DNA of 55,742 bases from a virus. Below are positions 7,901-19,500 of the stretch, piece after piece. How positions within the stretch are numbered: position 1 is the first letter of the stretch; each line of letters begins with the position of its first letter. The notes below the pieces were generated by a model. That model ran no database searches. It saw only the letters and a program-made list of their open reading frames with translations, and was not told the DNA's origin. The stretch spans positions 1-55,742 of IMG/VR virus record IMGVR_UViG_3300033143_000932; one strand, given 5' to 3'. Both the position numbers and the translations under genes were made by a program.

Positions 7901-10900
7901 ACTGTAATTTAGTTAATTTATCAGCATAATTTTCAGCATCAATTTGATATATACCGAATGTATGATTTAATTCAGTACTAGTCTTTTCATCTTCATTAAA
8001 GAATAACTCTCTACCTTTTTTCCAAACATTTAATATTCTACTTGCTTCATGTAATTCAGAAGCAGTTACTTTCTCTTTAACTAGAATATTTTTGACTCTA
8101 TTTAAATCTCTCTCTGCTAAAAATTGTATATCTTCTAATTTAGACGCTTCCTCTAACTCACTTATCTCGTCATCTATAACGGCAAGACGAGAATTTAATT
8201 CTTCAAGACGTTTTAAATTGTTTTCTTTCTTAGCTGAAACAATAGATTGTTCAACTTGTCTCTTTCTAAATTGAACTTCATTTATTAAACGTATAAATCT
8301 ATTACCATCGTCCATTAAATCAGGAAGATAATAAAATTCATTTTCTTTCTCACGTTCTATAATTAATGCATCATACATTCTACGGTCACCTTTCTCACCA
8401 GTTTGTTTAGCGAATTTAATAGTATAACCATCAGGTACTCTTGTCATTAATTTTTTACGTAATGCTAGAGTCTTTTCGTAGTTCTTTTCTAAGTATCTTT
8501 TTCTAGTACCATCAGTATGACGTATACCTAATTTAATCTCAATTTCTTGAGTTTGGTTAATCATACTCGGTAAATAATCAGTAGTACTATCAGGTTCAAT
8601 ATTTGATTCTATAATACCAAATACATCAGTAATAACATCTTTCAATGCTGAATCTTTAGTTAAACCTAGTGTTTCTAATACATCTACAATTCTATCTACT
8701 AATTCTTGGAAGAAACTCTTTTCAGGACTATATTTCATAGTCTTTAAGATATCTTGAAATTCAGTAGAAGTCATTGCTAATGCAACAAACTCTTGTAAAT
8801 TATATGCACCATAAGTTACTTCTGCTTCTTCAACAGTTAAGCCTACTTTTTTACCTTGTTTAACTTGTTCTAATTTTTCAACTAATGTTTTAAGTTTAGT
8901 AGGGTCTATATTATTTTTAAGTTCATTAAAGATACCTTGTAAACGAAGTACTTGAGGACTACCACTTTTAATAGCTTGATTAGTAAATGCATGAGTTAAT
9001 TCGTGTAATAATACTTTTTCAAGTTCTTTAGTAGAATTAATTTTACTAGGATTATAATATATTACATTACCTTTAGTAGCTCCTCTTGCATTAAGGTCTA
9101 AATCAGTTTCAATTACAACATTTACTTTATTAACGTTTTCTAATAATTTCTTAGCGTATTCTTTATATAAAGGATTAGTAGAATTTGTAATTACATTACC
9201 TAAGAACCCTAAAGTACGTCTAGTATCATTTTCTTCATTTAAACTATATAAACCTGTAATACCTTCACCTTCTTCATTATCAATATAATATTTATCATAT
9301 ACGTCTTCAGGTATATCTTTAGTTCCTTTAATTTTACTCCTAGACTTGTTCGCCTGTATCAATGAAGAAGAATAACTAATACCTTTATCATATTCTTTAT
9401 ATCCAAAAGTACCTAATGTATCTATTTTATGATAAGTTAGTCCTTCACCTAATTCATATAAGTTAAACTTGTTTCCACTTTTAACATTATACATTGAGAT
9501 ATATCTTGGAGGTCTAGCGTAACCATTCTCTATTTTCCATAATGGTTCAGATTCTTTAATTATAGTTATTGATTCTGTTTTAGAGACATCTTTAATACTA
9601 TCTTTTAAATAAATTGAATCAGATTGTAATATAGTAGCTTTACTAGGATTATGTTGAAAATATTGTCTTTCAAATGTTTTCAACCCTTGTTCATCTAATA
9701 TTAAGTCATTTAAACCTTTAGAAAAACCAATAGTATTTAAATATGATTGAGGAATATATTTAATAAATTGTATTGCTTCTTGTATACCACCTGTAGCATA
9801 TTGTTGTAAGATTAAATCTTGTGCTAAAGTTCTAGTAGTATATTTAATATCGTTAAATTCTCCTATTTCTCTTTCATTTGTAATTAAATCTACAAAACCT
9901 GCATAGATATTCAATTCATCAAAATTTTCTCCTGTAGCAGCGTCAAACTTTATTAAAGAAGGTTTATTACCTTTATGAATATCAGTAGTTAATTTATTTA
10001 AAAAAGGATTTGTTTTACCAACAGGTTGAGTTTTTAAATCTTGTATAATTGAAGCCAACGATTTATTATCTTTAGTATCAAACATTAATCTTTCTCTCTC
10101 AACTGTAATATCTTTATCTTTAGATAACCCTAAATTACCACTAGTATAAATATAAGATTTTATATTTTTCCAAATATTAGTATATAATTCGTCTTTTTGA
10201 TTAATACTTAAATCTCTATTTGTAGATTCTAATTCAATAGCTTTAAACATATCCATTACAGATTTTTCACCGTAAGGTAAAAATTTATCCCATAATTTAC
10301 TATTTAAATTTAAAGCATACATACTAGCAAATCCATTAATTGTATTAGGTTTTACAAGATAATCATTAAGTTTAATGTAACCTTCATTTTTGATAAATTG
10401 TTGTTCTTCATTTATACCTATAAGTTGTCTAGGTATGTAATCTCCAATTAATTTACTCGCATTAGCTACTACTCCTTCATTACCTAATTTATCTAATTTT
10501 CCAGCTTTTAGTTTATTAATTATCATTGATTTATTTAAACCTGCACTATCAGTATTTATAGTAGATTGTAAATCTGCAAGTACTAAACCTAATTCTTTTA
10601 ATCTTTTAAATTTAAATAAAATAGATGCTTGTGTTTTTTGGTACTTTAAGTTGTCTTTATGATTATCACTATTTTGAATCATGTATAAAAGTTCTTTAGA
10701 CCCTATATCAGCAAGTCCAAGAAAGTTTTTATCCATATCTGTTTCTTTCATTAGTGGAGCGTACTTTTTAATTAAAGTACTTACAACATATTCTTCTCTA
10801 CCAGAAAAAGTATCAGATGTAATATCAGCGACTTTAATAGTCTCTTCAACGTAATCTCTAATTATATCTTGATTAATAAAAGCAGTTACTGTATCTTCTT

Positions 10901-13559
10901 CAAATCCTAGTTGATTTAAAACTCTAATAACATCAAATGTATGTTTATTAATATTAAGTTTATCTAGTATTTGTTCTTTTTCATTATCTACAGATGCAGA
11001 TTGATATGCAGAAATAACTTCTGATTTATATCTTTTACCTTTTATTGTTTTAGTACTAGATAAATTACCATTAGAATTTTCATTACCAAATTGAACACTT
11101 ATCCCGACCATTTGTTCAATAGTCTCATCGTACTTTTGTAAACTTAAATTTTTACCTTGTGATATAGCATTAAATACACTATCTAAACTAAATACTCCAA
11201 TACCAGCTTGACCTGCTGTTGCATTAATAAATTTCTGTTTTTGATATTTATCAGATAGAGGGGAAAATTTAACTTTATCTTTATTACGTGCTTTAAGATA
11301 ACCACTAATTTTAGCCGCATCTTCTTTTAATGTACCAAATCCTAAAGGTTCTGCAATTTGACTTTGTATTCTTTCATCAGGATTACTTAGTATATCAAAA
11401 TGTACATCTAATATAGTATTTTGTAATTCAAGTTCTTTAAACTTTGATTTAAAAGTTTCAAATTCATCTGTATGCCAATCTTCACCAAATATTTCAATAA
11501 GAAACTTATCTACTGTAGAATCGTTTTTCTTACTAAATAAAGCATCAATTTCAGATTCATCAAATTCATACTTTGATAATTTACCATTACTATATGTAGT
11601 ATTATACATATAAGAATATAACTTATCAATATCAAAATCAGAACCCATTTGTATAACAAAATCTCTAGGAGCAATTAATAAATCTCCTGAAGTCTTAGGT
11701 AAGAAACCTACTACTTCCATATAAGACATACTATTTAATCCTTGTGTTGGGATTCTAAATCCAAATATCTGTAATAGTTCTTTTGGTAATCTACTTGTAT
11801 CTATTAAACCGTCTTTGATAAAATCTTTAGCATTTAATAAATTACCTTTACTATCTCTAAATTTAAAAGGTATTATAATCTGAGCTGGTTTAACTACTTT
11901 TTTAGTAGATGTTACTTCACCGTAATGACTATTAATTAATTCTAATATTTTTTTAGCTTGTTTTTTATCACCTGCTTCATAATCAACGATATGATTTAAG
12001 TCCTTAGCAGAAATAGTTATATTTTCATCTGCTTTTAATTTCTTAATACCCTCATTAATATTATCTTTAGTATAAGAATCACTTCTAACTTCAACTTCTT
12101 CTGTACGTTGAGGTAATAATTCTCCTGTAAACTCTTTAGTAAATACAATATCAGATTGTTTTACATCTTCTAAGTTAGAAACTTGGAATCCTTCTTCTGT
12201 ACCTAATACAAATGAAGCACCTTTCATCTTTTTCTTTCTAACTCTATTATCAACTATTGAAGATAGTAAAGCTTCTATTTTACTAGATGAAGGGTTATGT
12301 GCTAATGGAATAACAAATCTACCTTTCTTATCTAATTCTAAACCTTGAATTTCATTAATAGAATAATCTCTACTAATAGCTTCTGATTTTAATATATCTT
12401 GAAGTTTTTCAATATCTAAACTACCATCTGGTTGAACTTGTAATTCTCTTAATATATTCTCATAACCTATTTTAAATAACTCATTATAAGCATCTAAATA
12501 TTTAGCTTGTGATTTTTCTACACCTTCTACATCTAGTATATTACTAAATAATAATTTTCTTTGTTGTGAACCATCATTTACTTTAGACTTATTTTCATCA
12601 TAAGGTACTTCTTGTTGTATCTTAAATCCTGTTCTAGGTAATCTCATAGATTTCTCCATAAGATTTATGTCATCTTTTATAGTACCATCTTCATTAAATA
12701 TATTAGTAGGTTTCGCAAAATCTCCTACTTTAACAGCACTACTAAATGCAACTCTATCAATACCTTTTTCAATAGCGACTCTTAATTTATCTATTTCTAA
12801 ACCTTTAGTTATTTGTTCAAATAATGGAAAACTAGATGATTTAATATAAATTCTTTTATCTACATCATTAGCAATATCAAGTTTATTTTGAACGTATACA
12901 GGTTTAGCAGGTTGTAAAACTTCTCCTATTTCATCAATACTTAAATCTTCATTATTAAGTACTTTCTTTTCTATAGAAGCTTTAACCTCGTCAGTTATTT
13001 TACCCATTTTTTCAAGCATATATAAATGCTCTCCTAAACTAGTAAATTCTTGTGCATCTGTACCTTCAAACCCTATATAATCTTTAGCTTTCTCTTTCCC
13101 CAGTATATTGTTGTAGTAATCTTGTACAAGAGAACTACTTTCTTTATCTGATATAAAAGCTTGTACATAATGGTCATTCTCACTATCTGCTAACTCAAGT
13201 CCAGGAGCAATATCTCCAGCAAGTCTTTTACCTATATTGATAAATGTATCTTCTACTTGTGTAATAGCATCTTTAGCTTTACTCTTATAATATATAGCAG
13301 GGTCACCAACAAATAATTGATGTACATTTGCATTACTTATTAAATAATTTACTACAAAATCTGTAGCAGCAAATTTCAACTTATTATTCTTATTTACAAC
13401 AGATATACTATTAACATAATTCATATCCATGAAGTTCATATTTTCAGCAGTAATACCAAAACTATTCCATTCTTGAACTTTATCACTAACTAATGATTCA
13501 ACATGTTCTCTAATTGTATCTTTAAATATTTGTAAACTTTCTGTGTAAACTTTCTGCAT
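4938..13559 (-). CDS. Giant virion RNA polymerase protein, C-terminal portion (catalytic DFDID), with HExxH metallopeptidase motif
   Basis: Residues 641-645 are DFDID within 'QMGSDFDIDKLYSYM'. This is the DxDxD metal-binding signature of the second double-psi barrel of two-barrel RNA polymerases, as described for the phi14:2 virion polymerase. Upstream, K240 in 'YIKSSSFPLF' and K277 in 'SSAVKVGDF' are candidates for the conserved lysines of the first barrel (inference). At 1519-1523 is HELTH in 'LLHELTHAF', a zincin-like metallopeptidase signature. Long helical, charged stretches follow, and a hydrophobic segment lies near 2745-2765. In crAss-like phages such proteins are packaged in the virion and transcribe early genes. 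The start ATG lies in a 13-bp tandem duplication, and a stop codon sits two codons upstream of it in this frame. It is very probably the continuation of the preceding 2013-codon frame. Function of the region beyond residue 1600 is unknown. Confidence 0.85.
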   Translation of the reverse strand: MQKVYTESLQIFKDTIREHVESLVSDKVQEWNSFGITAENMNFMDMNYVNSISVVNKNNKLKFAATDFVVNYLISNANVHQLFVGDPAIYYKSKAKDAITQVEDTFINIGKRLAGDIAPGLELADSENDHYVQAFISDKESSSLVQDYYNNILGKEKAKDYIGFEGTDAQEFTSLGEHLYMLEKMGKITDEVKASIEKKVLNNEDLSIDEIGEVLQPAKPVYVQNKLDIANDVDKRIYIKSSSFPLFEQITKGLEIDKLRVAIEKGIDRVAFSSAVKVGDFAKPTNIFNEDGTIKDDINLMEKSMRLPRTGFKIQQEVPYDENKSKVNDGSQQRKLLFSNILDVEGVEKSQAKYLDAYNELFKIGYENILRELQVQPDGSLDIEKLQDILKSEAISRDYSINEIQGLELDKKGRFVIPLAHNPSSSKIEALLSSIVDNRVRKKKMKGASFVLGTEEGFQVSNLEDVKQSDIVFTKEFTGELLPQRTEEVEVRSDSYTKDNINEGIKKLKADENITISAKDLNHIVDYEAGDKKQAKKILELINSHYGEVTSTKKVVKPAQIIIPFKFRDSKGNLLNAKDFIKDGLIDTSRLPKELLQIFGFRIPTQGLNSMSYMEVVGFLPKTSGDLLIAPRDFVIQMGSDFDIDKLYSYMYNTTYSNGKLSKYEFDESEIDALFSKKNDSTVDKFLIEIFGEDWHTDEFETFKSKFKELELQNTILDVHFDILSNPDERIQSQIAEPLGFGTLKEDAAKISGYLKARNKDKVKFSPLSDKYQKQKFINATAGQAGIGVFSLDSVFNAISQGKNLSLQKYDETIEQMVGISVQFGNENSNGNLSSTKTIKGKRYKSEVISAYQSASVDNEKEQILDKLNINKHTFDVIRVLNQLGFEEDTVTAFINQDIIRDYVEETIKVADITSDTFSGREEYVVSTLIKKYAPLMKETDMDKNFLGLADIGSKELLYMIQNSDNHKDNLKYQKTQASILFKFKRLKELGLVLADLQSTINTDSAGLNKSMIINKLKAGKLDKLGNEGVVANASKLIGDYIPRQLIGINEEQQFIKNEGYIKLNDYLVKPNTINGFASMYALNLNSKLWDKFLPYGEKSVMDMFKAIELESTNRDLSINQKDELYTNIWKNIKSYIYTSGNLGLSKDKDITVERERLMFDTKDNKSLASIIQDLKTQPVGKTNPFLNKLTTDIHKGNKPSLIKFDAATGENFDELNIYAGFVDLITNEREIGEFNDIKYTTRTLAQDLILQQYATGGIQEAIQFIKYIPQSYLNTIGFSKGLNDLILDEQGLKTFERQYFQHNPSKATILQSDSIYLKDSIKDVSKTESITIIKESEPLWKIENGYARPPRYISMYNVKSGNKFNLYELGEGLTYHKIDTLGTFGYKEYDKGISYSSSLIQANKSRSKIKGTKDIPEDVYDKYYIDNEEGEGITGLYSLNEENDTRRTLGFLGNVITNSTNPLYKEYAKKLLENVNKVNVVIETDLDLNARGATKGNVIYYNPSKINSTKELEKVLLHELTHAFTNQAIKSGSPQVLRLQGIFNELKNNIDPTKLKTLVEKLEQVKQGKKVGLTVEEAEVTYGAYNLQEFVALAMTSTEFQDILKTMKYSPEKSFFQELVDRIVDVLETLGLTKDSALKDVITDVFGIIESNIEPDSTTDYLPSMINQTQEIEIKLGIRHTDGTRKRYLEKNYEKTLALRKKLMTRVPDGYTIKFAKQTGEKGDRRMYDALIIEREKENEFYYLPDLMDDGNRFIRLINEVQFRKRQVEQSIVSAKKENNLKRLEELNSRLAVIDDEISELEEASKLEDIQFLAERDLNRVKNILVKEKVTASELHEASRILNVWKKGRELFFNEDEKTSTELNHTFGIYQIDAENYADKLTKLQYKLGKEFIKDEVGVETTISEIFAKQQDVSFLASRTLDISRNDNALLQSALKSQKVANDNARKESEKVFKDFDNLLERVNPLLPKGSNKYDMFLQQDSKGRYTGDLVHMYSTKFFETKSRLRRKAKATNKKEDWNKYLKWKKENEIIFDVRKLFPDKEVYTHQTYDKAVADKHREELKSHLGEASYNKLITELEDKIKKYKETYDYTKERIDSLEELTDKEKAEELKLWELTNSPYYYSKMAIDGQVLKYGKDFIRPKGYEYTYEAPRRVDTKGKATEWYDKDFEKISNNETLLEFYEYILDTFVEMTSYLPPSKQDKMQINTIPEIRKSTLELFSEKGMKGGFRGLFDKFTESNLTDDVDDVSFALRDPVTGEVEKSLNIKHLSDKSATVSKLLKIKKINHFQTTGKEATAIEVKEMIKDIKNELAKEKSLDLGKVLKAYTSTVLSYKHKAGIEDQLRLVNSILHNTAEIEFTSDKRPKVDPSGNLVKKTQEESFTKLKAQYDYFMDAFYGKTRNLEGVSDIRKLTKTEKEDKKDLESKLEINERLFKSNEIDETKYETTKITLETQIEELGGNVVGSKIGDNVLKYVQLKGMGWNVFSAFSNMGFGVISNLIEASDGRAYSKKQFLSAMWMVKASIGKNLTFNVVESKQAKKIRSLMDSFDVLKDATNELYESTTQSGLKNRVKFASPYNLQARSEYVNQAPMMIALMMNKPVTGKDGKEYTLWEAYDENGDVKENFELDQDLLDNYKVQLDQLIKSAHGNYDPDSPLLAKQKIMGRALTQFRTWMFEGFSNRFESEKFDSLLGYTRKGRYVSLYETVKESPAANLLFTAKQLVRKLTFRATKFDEKFSEVDAANMRKNLTELVIYMNLLGIGLLLKSMAGDDEDKNKFLINYTLNQMLRLQTDISFYTNPASFESLTKNSVPALGLINDAGQWIESATLLMMGEDEIKGGINSGDSRFLRETMQSLPFGTQVYRNISASRQVFDK

Positions 13560-16500
13560 TAGTTAATACATCAGGATTTAATTCTTTACCTGTAAATAAT
13601 TCAGTTCTATCATTTAATTCAGGTACAAAAAAGAATAAGTTAGCACCTTTATCGTAACCTTTAATTCCTGTAGATTTAATCTTTTCTTGAAATGCTAAGA
13701 TACGATTTACTTCTGGTAATACTAAAGAATCAAAAATAGAATCTATAGTTTTAACAGATACATTATCATTTAAATCGAATTTAGTATTATGTGCTAATAC
13801 TGTTAATCCTACCATTGTCGTTTTATCCGACATTGTAGGGTACATCATATTAATAACTCTATCTTCTTTACCAATTTTAGTACCTTGATTTTGAAATAAA
13901 CCTACTTTAGTTATCTCATGTTCAGCATTAGACATATCTTTTAGTTTCTTACCTTTCTGATTAGAACCTAATTCAGTTAACGTGTCCATGTAGAAATAAT
14001 TGAAATTTCTAGTAAAGTTATTATTTTGTATCTTACCATCTTTGTACATTTGACTTAACCATGTACTATGACGATTGAAAGATAATTGAGTTAATCCTTC
14101 AAGTAATGTATCATTAGTTTTTAAGTCTCTTACTCTATTAATTAAGTACTTATTATTAGAATACGACCAAGTAGTTTTACCTTCTCCATCTTTAAATGAA
14201 TTACTAAATTGTGTCTTATTATACTTAGCATCTAATAAAGCTAATGCTTGAATAGCAGAACTTGATAATGGTTTAACATCCTCTAAGTTATGTTTTAGAG
14301 CATTTTCTAAATCTTTAGCTAGTATATTGAATACACCACTTGTTGAAGAAAATAATACAGGATATTTCAATCTTTTCCCATTATGTCTTAATCCTTTAGA
14401 TTCTAAATCAGCTAATGTACTATCATGTAAATTAATACCTAATAAGTTTAAAGCTTTATCTAAGTTCTTGATACTAGGATTCTTTTCTTTTAATATAGAA
14501 ATAGCTTTACTAACCTTATCAGTTAATACTAATTCTTTCTCTTCATTTAAAGAAACTACATCGCTATTTTTTAAATTATTGTACCAGTTACTTATAATAC
14601 TTTTTGATATAGAAGTTGAATCACTATTATTAGGAATTAATCTAAATCCTTTCTTATCTTTAGTCCATAATAAATGTTTCATTGGTACATAATGCTTTGC
14701 CATAGCAACAACAAATTCATTCTTAACTTGTTGACTAGCATTATTTAGTTTATCTACTACAGATTTATAATAAGGTTTAGCTTCAATAGAATCTTCTAAT
14801 TTCTTTATCATTAAATCATAATCAGCTCTTGAATTACCTAATACTGCTGATACATCATTATATACTTCATCAAATGGTACAATCTCTTGTAAACCAATAT
14901 AATTAGTTTTAATTGATAAGTCAGAATTTAATCTAGGTACAAAAGCAAAGAACCTTTTAAGTTTACTACTAATAGTATCTTTACTATCTACTTGTAAAGT
15001 AGCACCATCATCAAAATTAGTTTTCTCATATAAAGAACTTATATCTTCTAATCCTGTTAAGTCTTCTCCTTGTTTAATTTTAACACCAGATACTTTACTT
15101 AATTTAGCTAATGTAAAACCTTTAAATTGTTTCCAATTATTTAATATCTTATCTATCTCTTGTACACCTTTCTCACTACCTTTAGCTTTATACGCTTTCT
15201 GTACATTTTTAAAGAACGTTTCCCATCTATTAAATACTTCTTCTTGACTTGCTGATTTCTTATCAATAACAGTATTACTAATATCAGCTGCTATTGCATC
15301 AACAATACTAAATTGTCTATTAGCAGTCATACCTTCTATAAGAAGATTACTTAGTATAGAATTTTCAATTTCTTTTACTTGTTCATCTTCTAATACGTCA
15401 GGTAGAAAATCTACATCATCAATCTCTGGTAAATTAAAATCTTTACCATCAGGAGTTTTAAGATTAGTTTCAGTAGTTTCAACTTTAGTTCCTTCTTCAG
15501 TTGTAGTACTTAATTCATTACTCTTATCTTCTATTGCAAATGATGTTTCTATCTCAATTACAGGCTGAATTGTATATGCATAATTTCCATTATCTAAATC
15601 AAATGATAATAGGTTAGTTGTAGTATGTGATTTAATAAAGTCATTATAGTTATCATAACTCAACTCTGTAATACCAGTTGTTTCAGTTAATAAAGGAATA
15701 GTAAATTCTCCTGTATTTAAATTATCTATATTAACTCTCATGTACATTTTTTGTATATGAGCTTCTAATTTATCTAGTAAACTAGGTATTACATTATCAG
15801 GAGTATTTTTAGAAAGAGATATATTACCTATTCCTTTTCCACTACCAAAATCAATTGAATTACCTGTAACTCTAAGTAAATGTACATCAGACGGTTTACC
15901 ACTTAAATAATCAAATAAACTTTCATCTGTACTAGGATTATAACTATATATAAAGTTTTCTATATAATCTCTTAATCCTTTTTCAGTTAATATATTTACA
16001 TCATAAGTTTCATATAAATCTTTAACAAATTGATTCTCTTTATCTTCTGATAAGTATAAAGATACTGCTTGTTTTATAGATTGACTATATATGTTATTTA
16101 CTTTTTTCTTTCTTAAAGGTACAGACATATGTACTGTATTCTCACCTTCTTTACCAACTGGTAAAACAGCATATACAACACCATCTTTAACATCTTTATT
16201 AAGTATTTTATCTTCAAATACTTCATTTCTATTAGTATGAAATTTACCCTCTTTACCTACTGTAAATTGTAAATCTTTACTAGGAAATGCTTGTATAACG
16301 TCTTGTTGTTCACTATCTTTTGACTTTATAAGTTGACCATAGTTCTTTGATTTTATAGTCGTTATAACGGGCTTATTTGCCTGTATTATGAAGTCACGAA
16401 TTAATTGAAGCTTTTCTTTATTAGTTTTAATATCACCTGATATATTAGATTCTTTAATCCAATTCATATCATGTAAGTAAGCAACTTTCTTACCATCTTT

Positions 16501-19500
16501 CTTAATAACAATAGGAACTAATGAATTAGGAGATTTAGTTTTCTTTTCTTCTGCTAATAAACTATCATAAGTTACTTCATTACCATCCTTATCTGTATAC
16601 TTTAATTCAGTATCTACTTCTAAAGAAATTTCAGTTCCTACTTGATATTCATTAACATCTAATAATGTTTTATCAAATAAGTTATCATTTAAAAGATTAT
16701 CAACATCTTCTTTCGATACAATTACATCATCATTAATACTATCTACAACATCAGTATAGTTTCTTGATAGGTAAGCAAAATTACCAAAACCATCTAGTAC
16801 TCTTTTAGTATCGTATATAATATTATCTCCTTCAATATCAGTAATATGTTGAGGTGTTTCTCCTAGTGTTTCGTTAATACTTTCGGTTTCATTTCCTATT
16901 TCTTTTTGGTCTGATTCAGTATATACTTCTGGTTCAGGATTTTTATTTTCAATATTATCTCTTACATCAATAGCATTATCTCTATCAGTCTTTTTAACTT
17001 TTAATACAGTACCTTGTTGTTTAGCTTGTAATTCTGCTATTTTATTTTCAATTATTTGAGCTTTAGCTTCATCAGGTTCTTGCATACCTGGTAAACCATT
17101 TCTATAAAGATTTACGTAAGGCTTTAATTGATTAATGTCGTTATTAGCTATAGCAGACATAAACATAGAATCATTACTATGCTTTTGCATTTCTTCTCTA
17201 TAATCAATATTAGGATTAGGAAGTTCTGTAACTAATTCTTCTCTTGTAGCTTCTTCAACATCTATACCTTCTTCTTCTTTGATTTGTTCAAGTTCTTTTT
17301 CAACTTCAACTTCTTCTTTAGCTTTACGTACATTAGCTTTAGTTTCTTCTCTTTTAGAAGTAACTTCTTGTTCTTTCTTTTCTTTTTCTAATTTAGCTTC
17401 TTCCTTTTTAATTTGAGAGTTTCTAGCAGATTGTAATTCTTTTTTATACTCTTTACTTTCTAATTTATTAAGATAACTTCTATGTGATTCAGTAGCTTCT
17501 TTATATACTTCTAAATCCGTTTGTAACTCTATAATATCAGGGTTAATAGACTTTAAAAAGTTTTCTGGTTTACTAAGATTAAAACTAACTAAATCTTTAT
17601 ATTTCTTTTCAGTTTCTTTGATACGTTTGTCAACATTCTCAACTCTATCTTTGTAATCACTTTGAGCAAATACTTCTCTTGCTCTACGTAAAGCAACTAA
17701 TTCAACTGCCTCTGAAATACCTTTTTCTTGTTTACTTTGATAATTAACATCATTAGTTTTTTCAGTTGTTAATTTACTTAAAGTATTATTAGCTCTTTCA
17801 CTATTTTTATTAATAAGAAAATTAGTTTTAATAGATTCAGTAATTAAATGATTTTTTACTTCATTTGATTCATTACCTACAAAGAATTTATTATAATATT
17901 TATTATATAATTTCTCTGTTTGTAAAATATCATTTATAGTATGAGTAACTGCTTTATCTACGTCACCTTCGACGGCAACACCACCTTCAATTAGTTGTGT
18001 TTTAAATTCATTTGATTTAACGTGGTCTAATAATATATCAACATTACCAACAGCAGATGCTCTCATTGCTAAATCAGATGCTAGTTCAGATTTTAATTGT
18101 CCTATCAAATCTTGTCTATCTTCTGGTGAGATATTCTCATTAGTTTCAATCTCTTTAATTTTATTAGAAAAAGAATTTAGTATTTGTTTACGTTGTTCTA
18201 TTTCTGTTATCTTATTACTAACTGTATTATCTTTATGTCCTTGTATTCTATTTAATGCTCCAGTACCTGCATCAAACGCTATACCACCTGCTACACCCCA
18301 TGCTGCACTTTCATAAAAATGACCATCTTGTAAGTAACCACTTAATCTTTCTCCGAAAGTATTTGGGTCTTTTGAACCACTTAATACTTTACCATAATAC
18401 TCACCTTCTGCTCCACCTATAAAATTAATACCTTCTTCAATACCCTCTGTACCTTGTCTAGCAATAGGAGATAAAACAGGATTCATAAATCTTCTTACTC
18501 TATCTGCTTTAGTAAAATCTTTACCTAATACTTGAGCAATAGGTTTCTCCATAAACTTATTAGTTCTAGTACCTGCTTTAAAACCTTTAAATAAAGGAGC
18601 AGTTTGTAGTAAGTCAAATACAATATTTGAAGAGTTTATTTTATATGCTCTCCAACCAGCTTTAGCGGCAATAAAATCAGCAAGTGATTCTTTAGTTACT
18701 ACTCTACCATTAGTACGCATTTCTGCACCAACTTCGCCATTTTTTATTTCTTCAAATACTGCATCGTCTTCAAACATTTTTAAAGCATTCTGTCTAGCTT
18801 GTGTAGTTACATTTAAACTCTCTGTCATGTTCTCTGCGTTACGCATTACCATAGCAGATGTACCCATCTTACCCCAATATTTTGTAGCATCACCGACTTT
18901 ATCAGCCATTTTTAATGTTCTACCTAACATTCCTGCTGCTCTAACAGTACCTGCGGCAGGTATCATTAAACTAACTGTACTAGCAACACTTACACCATGA
19001 TTCATCCACCATGCTAAGTCACCCATTTGCCAACTACCTTGAGGATTTTCAGCATATATTGGTACATTCTCTTTACTCCAATCTTTTATACCTTCACCCC
19101 AACCTATTACAAAATTATCAAAATCATCATCTTGTCCAGTCGCAGCATTATATAACATCGAAGGAACTTCAAGAATACTACCTATACCACTAATAGTACC
19201 ACCTACAATTTCACTTACTGCTTGTACACCAAAATTATATACTTGCTCCCAATGACTTTGATTTTCGGCTCTAGCTTCATTTATTTTATTAATAGGCATT
19301 GAACCTCTAAATGTTACGTAATCTTCATAATCACGTAAATCAACACCTGTTTTAAATCCTTTTAATAATGTACTTGGTTTATTAGATTCACCTTCTAATA
19401 TCCCATCGTAAACAGTCTTTTCTTGAATCTTTGGACTAGCATCTGTAAGTTCAGTTGTTAGTTCTGCACCATTAATTCCTTCTGTTGTTACATCGCTTTC

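Noticed and set aside
13522-13559. Programmed frameshift joining the two giant frames
   Set aside because: The downstream frame is +1 to the upstream one, and no classic -1 slippery heptamer is present. The perfect 13-bp duplication explains the change directly, so frameshifting is only a secondary possibility.
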